DNA from: Magallana angulata
Taxonomy: Eukaryota > Mollusca > Bivalvia > Ostreida > Ostreidae
Direction: 5' to 3'
Length of the DNA stretch: 64,000 nucleotides
Assembly (NCBI RefSeq): GCF_025612915.1
Contig: NC_069112.1
Coordinates: forward strand, 30,810,731 to 30,874,730
Part shown: in pieces, positions 47,414 to 60,000 of the stretch
Position numbering within the stretch: the first letter of the stretch is position 1
Layout of the letters: every line of letters starts with the position of its first letter
The notes under the pieces: generated by a model
The model's input: only the letters and a program-made list of their open reading frames with translations
What the model was told of the DNA's origin: nothing
Databases searched by the model: none
Program-made: the position numbers and the translations under genes

Positions 47414-47999
47414 TTAAGGTCAGACAATATCTAAATAATCTATCTTATTTCTTAAAAATTTGTGTCATTCGACACACCAATGATGAACCAATCATACATG
47501 AATATCAATGATACATGCATTAGCTTTCCTTACTATACCCATTGAGATATGTATTTTCTAATTCTGTCTTAAAAACAAACCTTATCCATCTTCAAAAATA
47601 ACTGGCATTAGAAAATAAATTCTTGAAAGGTTCAAATATTGCCAAGACATTTACATTAGCAAATAATGTGGAACAATAAACATGCAATATCAAATATCAA
47701 AACTTACAACTCATTGAATACCAATCTTCAAAGTCCCATCCTGAAGAGTAACATATTTCATCAAGATGAAACTCTTGTCTTTCTTCAACACACCCATGTG
47801 CTTCTCATGTATGATGATTGGGCTTATGTTGCTATATTGGTTCACAGATGACGCAGCATATGATGTTTCATAAACACCACCATTGCAATACTTTCTCTCT
47901 AGTACATCTTCTACCACAAATATGGTGATGGGCAATGGACCCTGCAAATCAATCATTCCATAATCATGCAACTGCTTAAATTTCAACTAATAATCCAAT

Positions 48000-49165
48000 A
48001 CAAGACATGTTTGTGAAACACTTCAATGAAAATCTCTGCAAACAAATTGAAAAATCAACATGTATTAATTTACCAGTCTTAACGACAAAATTACTCTGTT
48101 AGCAAAACAAATAAATCAAAATTGCTATACTGCATACATCAACATCTTAATAACCTTAAAAAAATTAACATTTAACTAACACCTTATTCCCCATTATTCT
48201 AATAAATTCATGCCCAAATTGATAAAAAGAACCACAAAAACCCAAAACCACACAATATCACACTTAATCATGAACCAATAATATACACAATGATAGAACA
48301 ATAAGAAAACACATTTGATATTACATGCAATGAATCCATATCTTATGGAAACAGTCAAACTGTGACCCAGAAAAAAAGCTACCAGCTCATCAAAAAAAAA
48401 ACAAAAAAAAACAAACAAATCAATCACTTCTTGTAAGTATTCACTCTATGAATGTAGTTTTAAGAAAGAAGTATCTAAACAAAATATACCAAATTTCAAT
48501 CTGCTTGACATTAAGTACCAGAGATAATAATGTCAAACGTCTTGAAGTCCCCAATTAATTTTATTATGATATTAACCAGAGCAAGTCTTAAAGTCAACAT
48601 CTAGTAAATGATTCCAGAGTGCTGGTGCTAGAACTTTTATGACGTCATTATTGATTTGAAGAATTTGTTTCCCCTTCTCTGCACATTAGAAGGAATTATG
48701 TTGACAATTAATCAATTCCTTCACATTTTATGTTACATCATGGGTTAAGTAAATCTGATACTTATATTCAATTGTACATCACTTTAAAGAGAAGGTCAAG
48801 AGCTTGTTAAATTTTGTTTTAGAAGACTGTTGGCATTCTAAATATATTTCATCAGTCAAAAATGGACAATAGTCCAAAATATGTGCCTTGTTTCCTTCAT
48901 ATTTCATTGAAAATGACATTTTCATACATGATTTTTCATTGTGTTTACTAAATATTATAGCCCCGGTACACCCTATTAAAGCTATAGTTATAAAGCATAA
49001 TTAAAAAAAATTATATCTTCAATGCTATTTTATTTCCATTTGTAGTCTTCACATAAACTATACATTAAGGTCACAAATAACTTGATGAAATAAATCCCCT
49101 TTAATACAACACAAAATAAACTAAATTCAGTAATAATTATGTTAACAAATTAAAGAAATGAACAT
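48000..49165. other. Intron-like stretch of the RPA-like gene
   Basis: AT-rich with no convincing exon, although phase arithmetic says one may be missing here between the first exon and the exon starting at 47941. Confidence 0.3.
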
Positions 49166-49199
49166 TTACCTCTTCACTCTTTTGGCTGGTGATGCCATA

Positions 49200-50440
49200 A
49201 TCAAAAGACCAACTCTGGCACTGCACTGCACACTATAAAAGAATTTAAACCAAATATAATATCAGTAAACTTTCATACACAAAGCAAAATCCAAAATTTC
49301 AAACAAAATACTAGAACTGTTTTTGTTTTCATCAAAAAGTTTGGGATTTTCGACATCCCCATAATCCTTTTTTATTCAAATGTTAAAAAAAAAATTATTC
49401 TTAAATTTATTTCCAAGCGTTCTTAACCGTAAATGCCTTGGTATAACCAGATGCTTAGATTAAAACTAATTAGTACTGCACCGAAAAAGAAAGACAACTC
49501 CGGAACTTTAAAGGTAGCTACACTTCTATCCCAGAAGAATATTTTCAAACAGTCATATTGAAGTATCTATTCATTCCTCACACAAAAAATTTGGTATGCC
49601 TACAGTATGTATGCTGTATTTTCTTACAGCAGAGCGAAATAATTTTTATTTTCAAATTTTAACAACTTGTGATCTTTAGGTCTTTCAAACCCATATAAAT
49701 GGTCAAAAAGTTGCCGCTCTGACCATAATATTAAGATTGTATCCTTTCTTCTGAACAATAAAAGAAAGGATTTATAAAATCAGATGAAAAGTAACTTATT
49801 TACAGCTAAAGGGCTGTTTTGCACGTTGATCCCAGCAGACCTCTAATTCTTTTGAATTGCCTACCCAAAATCTTTTCCGGTCTGCGCATTGGTTGTGTCA
49901 CTACACCCAAAATATAATTCAATATATATTTCAAAACGTTTTGAGAAAACATATGACGCATGATTTTAGTTTAACATTAGAACTCCCGTAGACAATTTTC
50001 TTCAATTCATAAAACCGGAAAGACCAAGTATTTCCTATTGAAACTTGGAATGTACATAACCCGCATGAGCAGGTAATATAATTTCTGCAATGTTGCTACC
50101 TTCATATCCCAATGAATCACCACAGAAAGCATTTCATTGTTTAAATATAGATAGAGATATAGCTTGTAGACATTTTTGAATCAAAAAATAGAAAAATAAG
50201 ATTGATATAACTATAAAGATATATTGAGCAACTCTTAAACAACAGAAATCTTAAACACAATTTACCAACAGCAAAGAAATCAACTTTTAATATTGTTTAT
50301 ATAATTAAGGCATATAATCTCCGACAAAATATAATACTTTTAATGTTTAAAATTGTTTGACTGTAGAATAAAACCTTATTTAAATTGAAAAAAAACCCTT
50401 ACAATAAAAATCACAAAATTTTGATCAGTTCCCAATCAGT
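49200..50440. other. Upstream flank of the RPA-like gene
   Basis: No supported gene was found. It probably holds the promoter of the minus-strand RPA-like gene and the 3' flank of the next minus-strand gene. Confidence 0.35.
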
Positions 50441-50473
50441 AGTAAGGGGGACAGAGAGCAGTCACTCTGCAGT

Positions 50474-50780
50474 CAGGTGACGTCATGGGTTTTCCCCAGG
50501 GATGACGTCATGGTTTTCCCCAGGGGGTAGTCTACAGTCAGGGGGTAGTCTACAGTCAAGGACACTCTACAGTCATATAGTCAGGATGACGTCATGGGTT
50601 TTCCCCAGGGATGACGTCATGGGTTTTCCCCAGGGATGACGTCATGATACAGTCTCGGGGGAGTTTACAGGCAGAAATGTCACACAACGTCATGGTTTTT
50701 TTCCCTAAGGGTCACACGAGGTCAAGGTGGGATATATGAGATCACAGCCAAGGGTGAGTATACAGTCAATAACGTCATGG
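50474..50780. promoter_or_regulatory. Cluster of perfect CRE palindromes in a short tandem repeat
   Basis: TGACGTCA occurs perfectly at 50478, 50503, 50587, 50612 and 50637, each followed by TGGTTTTCCCC or TGGGTTTTCCCC in four cases. Half-type ACGTCATGG words lie near 50688 and 50774. Interleaved is GTAGTCTACAGTCA, itself repeated. The palindrome is the CREB/ATF consensus. The block lies just 3' of the minus-strand gene ending at 50787. It may be a duplicated control region or simply a minisatellite whose unit contains the word. Confidence 0.6.
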
Positions 50781-50786
50781 GTTACC

Positions 50787-52351
50787 TTAGTGCAAAGAGT
50801 GGGGGTTCTTAATAGTTGTTGCAGCGGTTGTAAATCCCTGAGACGTACTGCATTCTGGCGACTGAGGAGGGGGGTTCTTAATAGTTGTTGCAGCGGTTGT
50901 AAATCCCTGAGACACACTGTATTCTGGCGACTGAGGCGAGTACGCAGGAATTGTCATGGTACATTCTGGCTCTTGAGGGGGATAGTCGGTAGTTGGCGCG
51001 ACGGTCTTAACCGTAAATCCTTGAGACGTACTGCATTCGTGCGATTGAGACGAATACACAGGTATTGTCGTTGTGGTGGTCTTAAATCCCTGAGACGTGC
51101 AGTTTTCTGGCGACTGAGAGTTGTATCCAATAATTGTCGGGGTGGTCTTAAATCCCACCGAGGTTCCATCTCCCCGTATTCTCTTTTCTAATTTCTCATA
51201 CTTTGATGGGTCCTCTTTTCTGAATAATTAAAAAAATTAACACTATTTTTCACGTTTTTTTTTTCTTAAAGTAATTATAAATAATTAAAAGAAATATTGT
51301 AAAACACACACTCACAAAAAGCCATACGTTACCTTAGATTAAAAAAAACTAACACTAATTTTTATGTTTTCTCCTTAAGATTTAATAAAGTAAAAAAAAG
51401 ATTAAAGAAAAATTGTACAACAAACACACAAAAAAGCCATGCGCTACCTTAGATTGGTCAGTATGACATCTTCATCCTCCATTACACTTAGTTTTTGTAG
51501 CTTTGTTCTCCTACAGAATAACCAAATAGTTAGGAATGAACTCAAATGCTACATGAAGACCTTGCAAAAAAAAAAACAAGTAGGTTATTTGATAAAATAC
51601 TATATATAGTAGTCAGTCTAAAACGAATTGTCTGACTATAGATTAATACTACATAAACAATTACATGGTAGTATAAATTTAACAATTAATGGTAAATCAA
51701 ATAAAAAAATCATATACCTCTTGTTTAAAATGTAAGAGTCCTCCGCCTGACTTAGTTTTCTTTTAAGGGATGGGGACTCAATTTCTTCCACGTCGTCTTT
51801 GGGAGAATTCCTATAGAAATATGATTATATGTAAAGTAAAAATTTTTGCTTTCTTATACATGTTATCAAAATATTATTGTGACTCGTTTTCAAAAAAAAA
51901 GTATCATATTGTATATCTCCAAAATGAAATGTTTGTAATTTTATTCTCGTAAACTTTACACTATCATTCAATGTATACATGACATTGTATATACCCTGGT
52001 TCAAAAGCAACTAGGCAAAGCTGTTTTCCTAGATCAACCCATTCCTCTTCAAAATCTCTAAATGGTCTAGCCTTTTCCTGTTCGCTTTTAATAAGAAATT
52101 AATGAAACCTTAATATTTTTTAAAACCCAAAAGTAATGTTTAAAAAGTCTGACAAAATACAATGAAGTATTTATGTAATATACATGTATTATCAAAGATG
52201 ATCACAAAAGATCGAATTCTTTTTTTTGAATTAAATTTAATTTAACGCTTTATTTTTCATACTTAAGGTACATATCATTAGTTTTACAAATTTTTGAAAT
52301 TGAAATAGAAAAATAATAAACTTACATCATGTCCAAATACTTCTGTGCCAT
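50787..52351 (-). CDS. Five-exon gene of unknown family, phase-2 introns (paralogue B)
   Basis: Exons 52351-52326, 52084-51995, 51810-51718, 51510-51448 and 51219-50787 obey GT-AG, and every junction is phase 2, giving 234 residues from ATG to stop. It starts MAQKYLDMIEQEKARPFRDF, continues EEEWVDLGKQLCLVAF, and has an acidic/basic middle (KDDVEEIESPSLKRKLSQ, with a possible nuclear signal) and VMEDEDVILTNL. The last exon begins RKEDPSKYEKLEKRIRGDG. It then carries an irregular tandem repeat of about 20-25 residues built on SQSPE-C-STSQGF-TT-TI, six or so times. The repeat is Ser/Thr/Gln-rich with one Cys in most units. No known domain. Layout and last-exon start match the gene at 37.7-38.8 kb. 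No break seen. Likely nuclear or cytosolic, as no signal peptide is present. Confidence 0.72.
50790..51150 (-). repeat. Coding tandem repeat in last exon of paralogue B
   Basis: On the plus strand the phrase AATCCCTGAGACGTACTGCATTCTGGCGACTGAG recurs about every 60-75 bases with variation, and the two copies nearest the stop (about 50800-50945) are almost identical. That implies recent unit gain in the coding sequence. Confidence 0.75.
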
Positions 52352-52359
52352 TATGTTGG

Positions 52360-52828
52360 GTTGGTAGTTATTCTGCTGATGGTAGAGTGAAGGAAACAGC
52401 TAGTATTTAAAGGTATTCGCTTTTGGGTGTGATTATAATACGTGATTTTACGATATTTTTTATGCATATAATATACATAAAAAATATCTTTTTTAAAACT
52501 ACCGCTGCTTCGCGACATATCTGCGCGACACACCTGCGTGATCTGTTTAATCACTGTGTCCTTAATCAGGTGAAATCGTGTTGAAGAAATTATGTAAATT
52601 TATAATACATGTAATTGTTCTAATTTTCTACACATGTACCTTATTAAATGTGACCTTTTTTATTCAATTCATCATATTTACTCGGCTGTGTAATTATAAA
52701 GTACTTAGGTCATTGTTTTCCATATCTATACATTGTACATGTGGTATAAAACAAATTAAATATTAAGTCATGTAATTCAGCAGTAAATTATTTTTATCTA
52801 CCTACATAAAAAATATTTTATATTGTGT

Positions 52829-52912
<84 letters not shown>

Positions 52913-53990
52913 CATTTACTAAGGTTAAGTGAGCCGATTTATCAACATAATAAAATTATCATTTTACAAATAGTTATAAAACAAATAAAATTATTGTAAT
53001 ATTCCGCTGTGAATTATTCATACCTACCGATACAAAGTAAAATTGAAATTACAAGTAGTTTGTTTTGACCAAACAGGAATAAAGTATATCGACCTTTTTT
53101 TTTAAATATTTTTACTAAAAAAAACCTACAAGAAAACTTTTCAACACTGCAGCGCATATTATTTTAAGAATTTAGCCGAGATTTAACAATCGACTTTTGA
53201 TAAATGCACGAAACGTGATTTATTCGAACAATATTATGGGGATAGGATCAGAAATATATGGTTGAGAAACTGGATACTCTATTTATAGGCGATGTTGTAT
53301 CAGCTTGACATGTACATGAGGGCTATCCTCAACCAGCGCCAGCACTGTGTAGTGAAAATAAACAATCAAAATAAGTTGATGAATTATAAAATACATTTAT
53401 TTTATATGATAAAGGGCCACCAACATGCGTACAAATGATGGGGGCTGAATGTGTGAAATTTGTGACACACACTTGTCTCATACAAAAATGTCCTATATGA
53501 TTTTCGAAACCGTCTATCAAACCAGGGGCGGATCCGGAATTTGAAGTTAAAGCGGGCGCCAGTTTTAGGCAAGGGGTCTGAACAGCCCTGGTTGGGGCCC
53601 AGGGGGTGATTTTTAATTATTTTTTTAAACGTTTGTAAATATAAGACCTTCAAAATCACAGTAAATTAAACTCCTGTCATGCAGAAATATAAGAAACATA
53701 TCTTTTTACTTTTTTTCTTACGAATGGCTGTAAATTTTTTAGCAGTTAGATCTACGCCAATTATGGCTTTAACTAAGAAAAAAAAATCAAATCACTTCCC
53801 AGTTAACATATCACTTTTCAGTTAAAGTTCTGTTTGGCAAATTTAAAAACAACTTAATTTAATTAATAATCTGGGTCACTCATCAAGTGTAAAAAAAAAA
53901 AGTGGCGCGCCACTCTCTAAATGCGTCCATTTTCCTAATAAGGTTACATTTTGATCACATGATGATGATCCGGGTACGAAGCTCGTGCAA
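52360..53990. other. Intergenic stretch with (TA)n and a hAT-type end
   Basis: A (TA)n microsatellite of about 77 bases lies at 52834-52910. At 53522 CCAGGGGCGGATCCGGAATTT resembles the common CAGGGGCGGATCCAGGA terminus of hAT-type MITEs, with GGTTGGGGCCCAGGGGG nearby; only one end is seen. A GTGGCGCGCCAC palindrome lies near 53902. No supported gene. Confidence 0.55.
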
Positions 53991-54019
53991 CTTTCGCGGC
54001 ATTGGAAAGTTGGATAGCA

Positions 54020-57000
54020 ATGGAGAAAGCCGTGAGAATCGTCGTCTGGTTATTATTTCCATTAGGCCTAGTTTTAACATGTCATCTGTGTCCTGGTATA
54101 CATGGTATCTACTCTTGTACATCTGCGGGTACATCGGGATGCGTGCGATTAATAAAGAACGAACTGAAACCTGTGCATGTGAGGGAAATACGGGTGTTTA
54201 GCTGCGACGTAAGGATTGTCGGATGGGACGTCCGTCCCATCAGAATGCCTCGAATAAGAGACAGAAACGGCAAAACCTGCCCTCGTGAGTATTTTTTAAA
54301 ATATATCATTTTCTTTAAGATGCTGCATGCTTTTACTTATGAATGATAAGAGTTGGAAGGCACCGTGGGAAAGAGACTTATCACGTGACGAATTTAGGCC
54401 AATAGAAATGAATGAAATTTTACTATGGAATGTGGGGGCTATCTCATAAGTCTATTTCCGGTAGTTGCCTTGTGTGTCGTAACGTAACAGTACCCATTAT
54501 TGCCGATTTCATAATATTGCCGAAAAACTCGGTAACGATTTGGTGTCATTGAATTTTGATCATGAATATTATATATAAATTATGGAATTTTTTTTGATAC
54601 ATTAAAGCTGAACACCGCTCGTAAATAGGCACCGTCACACAGATACCTGGTATATAAACCCTTCGATTTCGTTACACCCGATTGCACACCTGAACCTCGT
54701 GGCCGACATGTAGTATTCCTTTCGTGGTCTTTAGATTTTATGCATTTTTTTCTTATCTTATGTTCATTTTCTGTTCGTAAATAATGCATTGACCAATTTA
54801 TTTGATGTTAGTATCCTCCTGGCTTCAAAAAGTGTGTAAAATTTGATAATTTTATCGCGACCGGGTAACACGGCGAGGCAAAATGTACGTCCACACAGGT
54901 GAGACCTCTACAGCGAAGTACTTTGAACTGTTTAGAGGTCTGTCCCTTATATAAGGGTTGTAGGGACAGCAGTGATTAAAGAGAAATATGGCGGACAGTG
55001 CTTATTTACAGGGATAGCTGTTTTTTGATAATTTCCTGTAAAAATCATTAGGAAATATAAATATAATCACTAGATATAGATATTAAAAAATGACAGGAGA
55101 ACAACGAATTCAAGCTTGGACAGCTTAGTGATGTGGCAACTAAGTTTGTTGTACTTGTATATTTTTTTAAGTAACACACACATTTTGTTTTCTACAACAG
55201 ACGTCCCTACAAGTTCCCAGCCTGGTTACAAAACAAACTGCCCGTGTTGCCCCAACCATAAAGCCTGGTGGAACATTGAGTCAGAAGATTACAGGCACAC
55301 ATTCAGTGTTTACCCAAGGTAAAAAAAAATTAAGTTTGTTGTACTTGTATATATTTTTTTTAATTATATTTTTTAAGTAACACACACATTTTTTTTTCTG
55401 CAACAGATGTCCCTACAAGTTCCCAGCCTGGTTACAAAACAGTAACTGCCCGGCGTGTCGCCCCAACCATAAAGCCTGGTGGAACATTTATTCAGAAGAG
55501 GACACGCACACATTCAGTGTTTACCCAAGGTAAAAAAAAAATTAAGTTTGTTTTACTTGTATTTATTTTTTTGAATTAAATTTTTTAAGTAACGCACGCA
55601 TTTTGTTTTCTACAACAGATGTCCCTACAAGTTCCCAGCCTGGTTACAAAACAGTAACTGCCCGGCGTGTCACCCCAACCATAAAGCCTGGTGGAACATT
55701 GATTCAGAAGAGGACACGCACACATTCAGTGTTTACCCAAGGTAAAAAAAAAATTAATTCAGTGTGGTTAAAATTTTTTTATTAACAATGTGTGTTTTAA
55801 AAGAAAGCTCAAAATTTTTATTAACAATGTGTGTGTGTTTTAAAAGAAAGTATATGTACTTTAATTTTTAGACGGTGGCTATTTATAGCCACTGTCTATT
55901 GCTACGGTCCTGACCGGAAGGGTATTTCTCACGGGGACCCTAGCGGATAACGAACGATAACTCTGTTAGGTACATGTATGCAGTGTTTTATCTACGTGTC
56001 GATTTCAGTATGAGAACTCATTTTAATCTTATCAGATATTTTAAGCATTATAGCTGCTAATTATTTTGTACATACATTTAAATAATGTATGAAATTGTGT
56101 TTTATTTTAAATGAGCCGTTACCCTATCTACTTACGCGGTATTAATAATATAAGGCTCAAACTGCCAGTTTTGACGTTTAACTCTGTATCAGGACTGCAT
56201 ATAAACTATATCACTGCGATAATTGGTCAAGAGATCTCACAATAATTGCTTCTTGTTTTTTGAAGATATAAATAATTGTCAGAAACACACTATTTAAACT
56301 GGTTTGCCATTTCATATTTCAGCAATTATGCTTCATCGATAAATTCAGCCATTTTCAACGCATTAGTTTTAGTTGAGCAGTATATTTTTTGCTGTAGCTT
56401 ATTCCAAAGAATTCACAACAGATACTGACAATGAATATTACATAAATTACATTTTATTGAACTTCAACCGATCAATGGCACAGTTTCTTCTACAAGTGTG
56501 CATGTGTTTTCAAACACACAAAAACTTTAAATTTACGATACAAATGTGTTAAATTTTCGACTGACCTGTGATTTACAATGTACCTTATTTTGTACCTCAC
56601 TCAGTCTGTAGAAACATAAATTTTATTACAGGCACCTCAATATTCATCAGACAATATTTACTGCAGATGTTGACGCTTTACTTGCTGCTGACTTTCTCTC
56701 AAACACGCTAATCGACGTCGGATTGTAAAATTCACGTGCAAATCGAGTCGCCATTTTAAATGTTTATAAACTACATTTTACGATGTTTCAAAGATTTTTA
56801 GTTCAGATTTTTTTTTACATATGCTGTAAAACGTCTTATGGATTTCACGGCGTGTCAGCTCGTATATCTCTAATTTGCAGCAAACGCTAGCTTTTTTTTG
56901 AGAAAAAACATGCGATATTCCATATACATTTTTGGTACATAATGAACGGTAATGTAAGAGAGCATCTTTTCTTTGGTTTGGGGGCATTTTTTCACTAACA

Positions 57001-60000
57001 GATAACATTATTTACATATGTACGTAAACATCGCCCCGTTTGTTCTCAAATGATTCTTAATTCGCGAGTACAACTCTATTATGAACTTTCTTCGACATTT
57101 GTTTCCAAGTGTTAGCATCATTTTGTCAACATATGCATGCATTTACAAATAGGCGGGCCTATATAAATGCGCCAGTTTGTTGCGACTCGCAATTGAAATA
57201 CACACCGGTTAGAAAGTGTCATCACTTAACACAATGCTACATCGGCCGTAGCGTATACATTCATGCTATATTTGCGATAAATAATGAAACATGAAGGCAA
57301 GAAAATGTGCTTCATAGATGACTGTAGAATTCTGCTGAGCTACAGAAATAAAGCTTTCCGAAAATATTGCCGGGATTTGCGAACCCTAGATCTATTGTTT
57401 AGTACATGCAAAGAATAAAATCAAAGAAGATGGGCGAATAAGGCGTGTAAAATGACCATATGAGGACTGATTAGATAGATCAGATTAACTTCAATTCATT
57501 TTCTTTCATAGAGTGGGTCTGAGCTCAATATTTTTTTTTTACAGTCTAAATGTGGTTTAATGGAATTTAATAAACCGATTGGAATCAACAAAAATGTGGA
57601 GAGATGACCCACTTCAGTTCAAAAATGTCATTTTGTAGCTCAACAATTGAAAGTTTTAGAAATATAATACAAGTCCGAAAATTCGTGGTCATTGTCTCAT
57701 ATAGCATTTAAACAACGCACTTTGTTGTGAATGAAATGGCTCAGTGGTTAGAGTACCAGCCATTAGGAAACTTTATAGAACTTGGGTTCGATACCACCAA
57801 AACTTAAAAATTTATTATTTTTTTCTTATCTTTTTGAAATATTTCAAACTGAATATAGTTAGAAATTACCATTTTGTAAACTTGTATAATAACATCAAAT
57901 ATATTTATTTGAAAAAATGCTAAATTTGAAATTGTATTTTACAATTAAACCAAAAGGGCAGTTGCACCATCTTACCCCCCCCCCCCATCTTCTTTATATA
58001 CACAGCTGTACGGTCAGAAAAACGTGCGTTCAGCTTGAATTTTGTTTGTTTGGTGTTTTTAAAAACTAATTTTTTATAATTAATCAATATTTGTTGTAAG
58101 TTTACTAGAAAAGTTTAATGTAGCAAGTAATTTATGCGTGTTAAAGTGTACTGAGAAGCGATAAAATATACATGTGACTTTCCCGAATTCATTCAAATGG
58201 TTTGAATAAATCTATAGCTAAATACAATAGAACAAATGTTTAAAACGTTGATTAATGAAACTGCCGCGACCGAATGCTGTATGATATTTTTTAAAATTTT
58301 CATTCACTTTCGTTGTGAGCAAATGGAAATAATCCCCTAAAGTCGAAGATAAAATATTGATTTACTCTTCTGTTTCATGATGACGTGCACTCCAAGAGCA
58401 ATACCAGTTTTATCAGACAGGTTCTTGTAAACCCATTCCATTTTCTTTACACCTTAATGTATTAACTGACTATGAGGGGAAAAAAAGCAAATGTGATGAT
58501 CCACAAGACTGCAACTTTTTCCCCGTGAAGAAAATGAGGGAAAATGCTGTCGAGAGGGACAATTAACATACTATATGTATGCCCAAATAGTTAGTAAAAA
58601 TAAGTATTTTATCATACCAAAGCTTTATTTGTTCTCGTTACTTTGAGAAATCCACAATATATTTAAAGCACAATAGTCCAATCCACACTTTTCAAAAGTT
58701 GTTCCCATTTGCGGGGTCAACCCAAAGGTCAAAAAGGAAAAAACCAAAATTCCCCTTCTTCAAACATTCAAATATTTGGGTGAACTGTGATGAAATCGCT
58801 TTGGATTTGATTTATTCATTCAATATGTGGTGGCAACCATTCAAACGGGGTTTTAATGTCAACTGATATATATACAAACATATTGATACAAAATATAGAT
58901 ACAAACTTCTATACGACAAAGACTACTGTGATAAATCTTTGGGTCTTTCCCAAAAGATGACGACCAAGAGACACAGCATTTGTAAAGTGTAGAGTGAGAT
59001 CACAGCTACGATTTCCACAGAGTTATCCATGTAGGAAACTCACGACTAGTTGTGCGAGTAAGCGTTAAGTATTAGTACATGAATGCGATACTGGCCGCAG
59101 TTTTCTACAAAAATAATTATCATACATCACTCATTGTTACATGTAATATGCCACTTTCAAACGACGCCACCGTCTAACAGTACTTTCAGTACTTTGATTT
59201 TTAAGGTTATTTGCACATTATTTAGTTGCAGTTCAGTAATCTCAAAAGCTGCTTTTCAGTTTTTTGATAATTTCAATTTTCCTGTAAAATATCATTAGGA
59301 AATATAAATATATTACTAGATATAGATATAAATAAAAATGACATGAGATTAAGAGAAAATGGTATATGATCTTTTATCTGAAAACTTTCCAAGATATGGG
59401 AGGAAAAATGTCTAGACTATTAGTGGTATGACTTGTCTATTTTCGAACGAATCAAAAGATGACATATTTTTCTTTCTTAGATGAAACCTCTACCGGCATT
59501 GAGGCACTTACATCTGGACCCCCACTTCAAGTTGGCACAGAATTGGTCAATCTCTCAGTGATTTGGGAACTGGTATTAGTCTTATTATTTCAATCTGGTA
59601 AAAAAAAACATTAATTAACAATGTGTGTTTTAAAAGAAACAAGGATTATAGAAAAAATATACAAAAGAAATTACAATAAAATCACTTGATAAAAATGTAA
59701 GGAAGAATAAATTACTTTTTGCTAGAATTTAAATACTTTGATGATAGTTCATGCATATATATCTACTCTAATTTTTTTTATTTAGGACTTTTGGTGTGGG
59801 CATTAACAGTGACAGTCCTTGTGCTATTTTATGGATTGAGGAAACTTGTGAAGTTGATGTTAACTAAATGTTGCCCAGAACTAAACATATCTAATCTTCA
59901 CTTGCTGTCGCCATCATCGAACATTTCGACAGACACACCTCAGCAACATAGACAAGCCGATGTTCCACAGCATGACCAACAACAACAAGCTGCACAACCT

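Larger units (their letters stand above)
43655..49198 (-). pseudogene. Multi-exon RPA-like (OB-fold) gene, second copy
   Basis: Exons fit by GT-AG signals: possible first exon 49198-49170 (MASPAKRVK), then 47941-47708, 46305-46222, 45421-45218, 44926-44871 and 43712-43655. From 47941 on the phases agree throughout. They give LPITIFVVEDVLERKYCNGG, ISELGRINSLNVRERVSVKG, then VSDVMHSNSTKRRTVTLSDG and AAIEVKLWGELVD (an OB fold matching the Helitron RPA exon 2 style), and an acidic end IPVDEDFMSCSSEQ. Like RPA70 it should bind single-stranded DNA. One in-frame TGA lies two codons before the end of exon 2. The first exon does not match the phase of the next, so an exon is unseen or that call is wrong. 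No Rep-helicase lies nearby, unlike the 6.5-8.3 kb copy, so it is either a stranded Helitron gene or a host paralogue. Confidence 0.65.

Noticed and set aside
47711-47720. TGA in the RPA-like exon as selenocysteine
   Set aside because: No selenocysteine context or SECIS-like element was seen, and the other RPA-like copy in the window also carries a stop. Decay is simpler.
48194-48427. Phe/Tyr-rich frame as a membrane exon
   Set aside because: Poly-T-driven frame within an intron-like stretch, with no acceptor or donor in a matching phase.
52834-52910. (TA)n tract as an origin or matrix-attachment site
   Set aside because: A plain dinucleotide microsatellite; nothing else supports a special role.
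56778-57294. Open frames in the 56.7-57.3 kb stretch as genes
   Set aside because: No domain and no splice partners in phase with the surrounding membrane gene.
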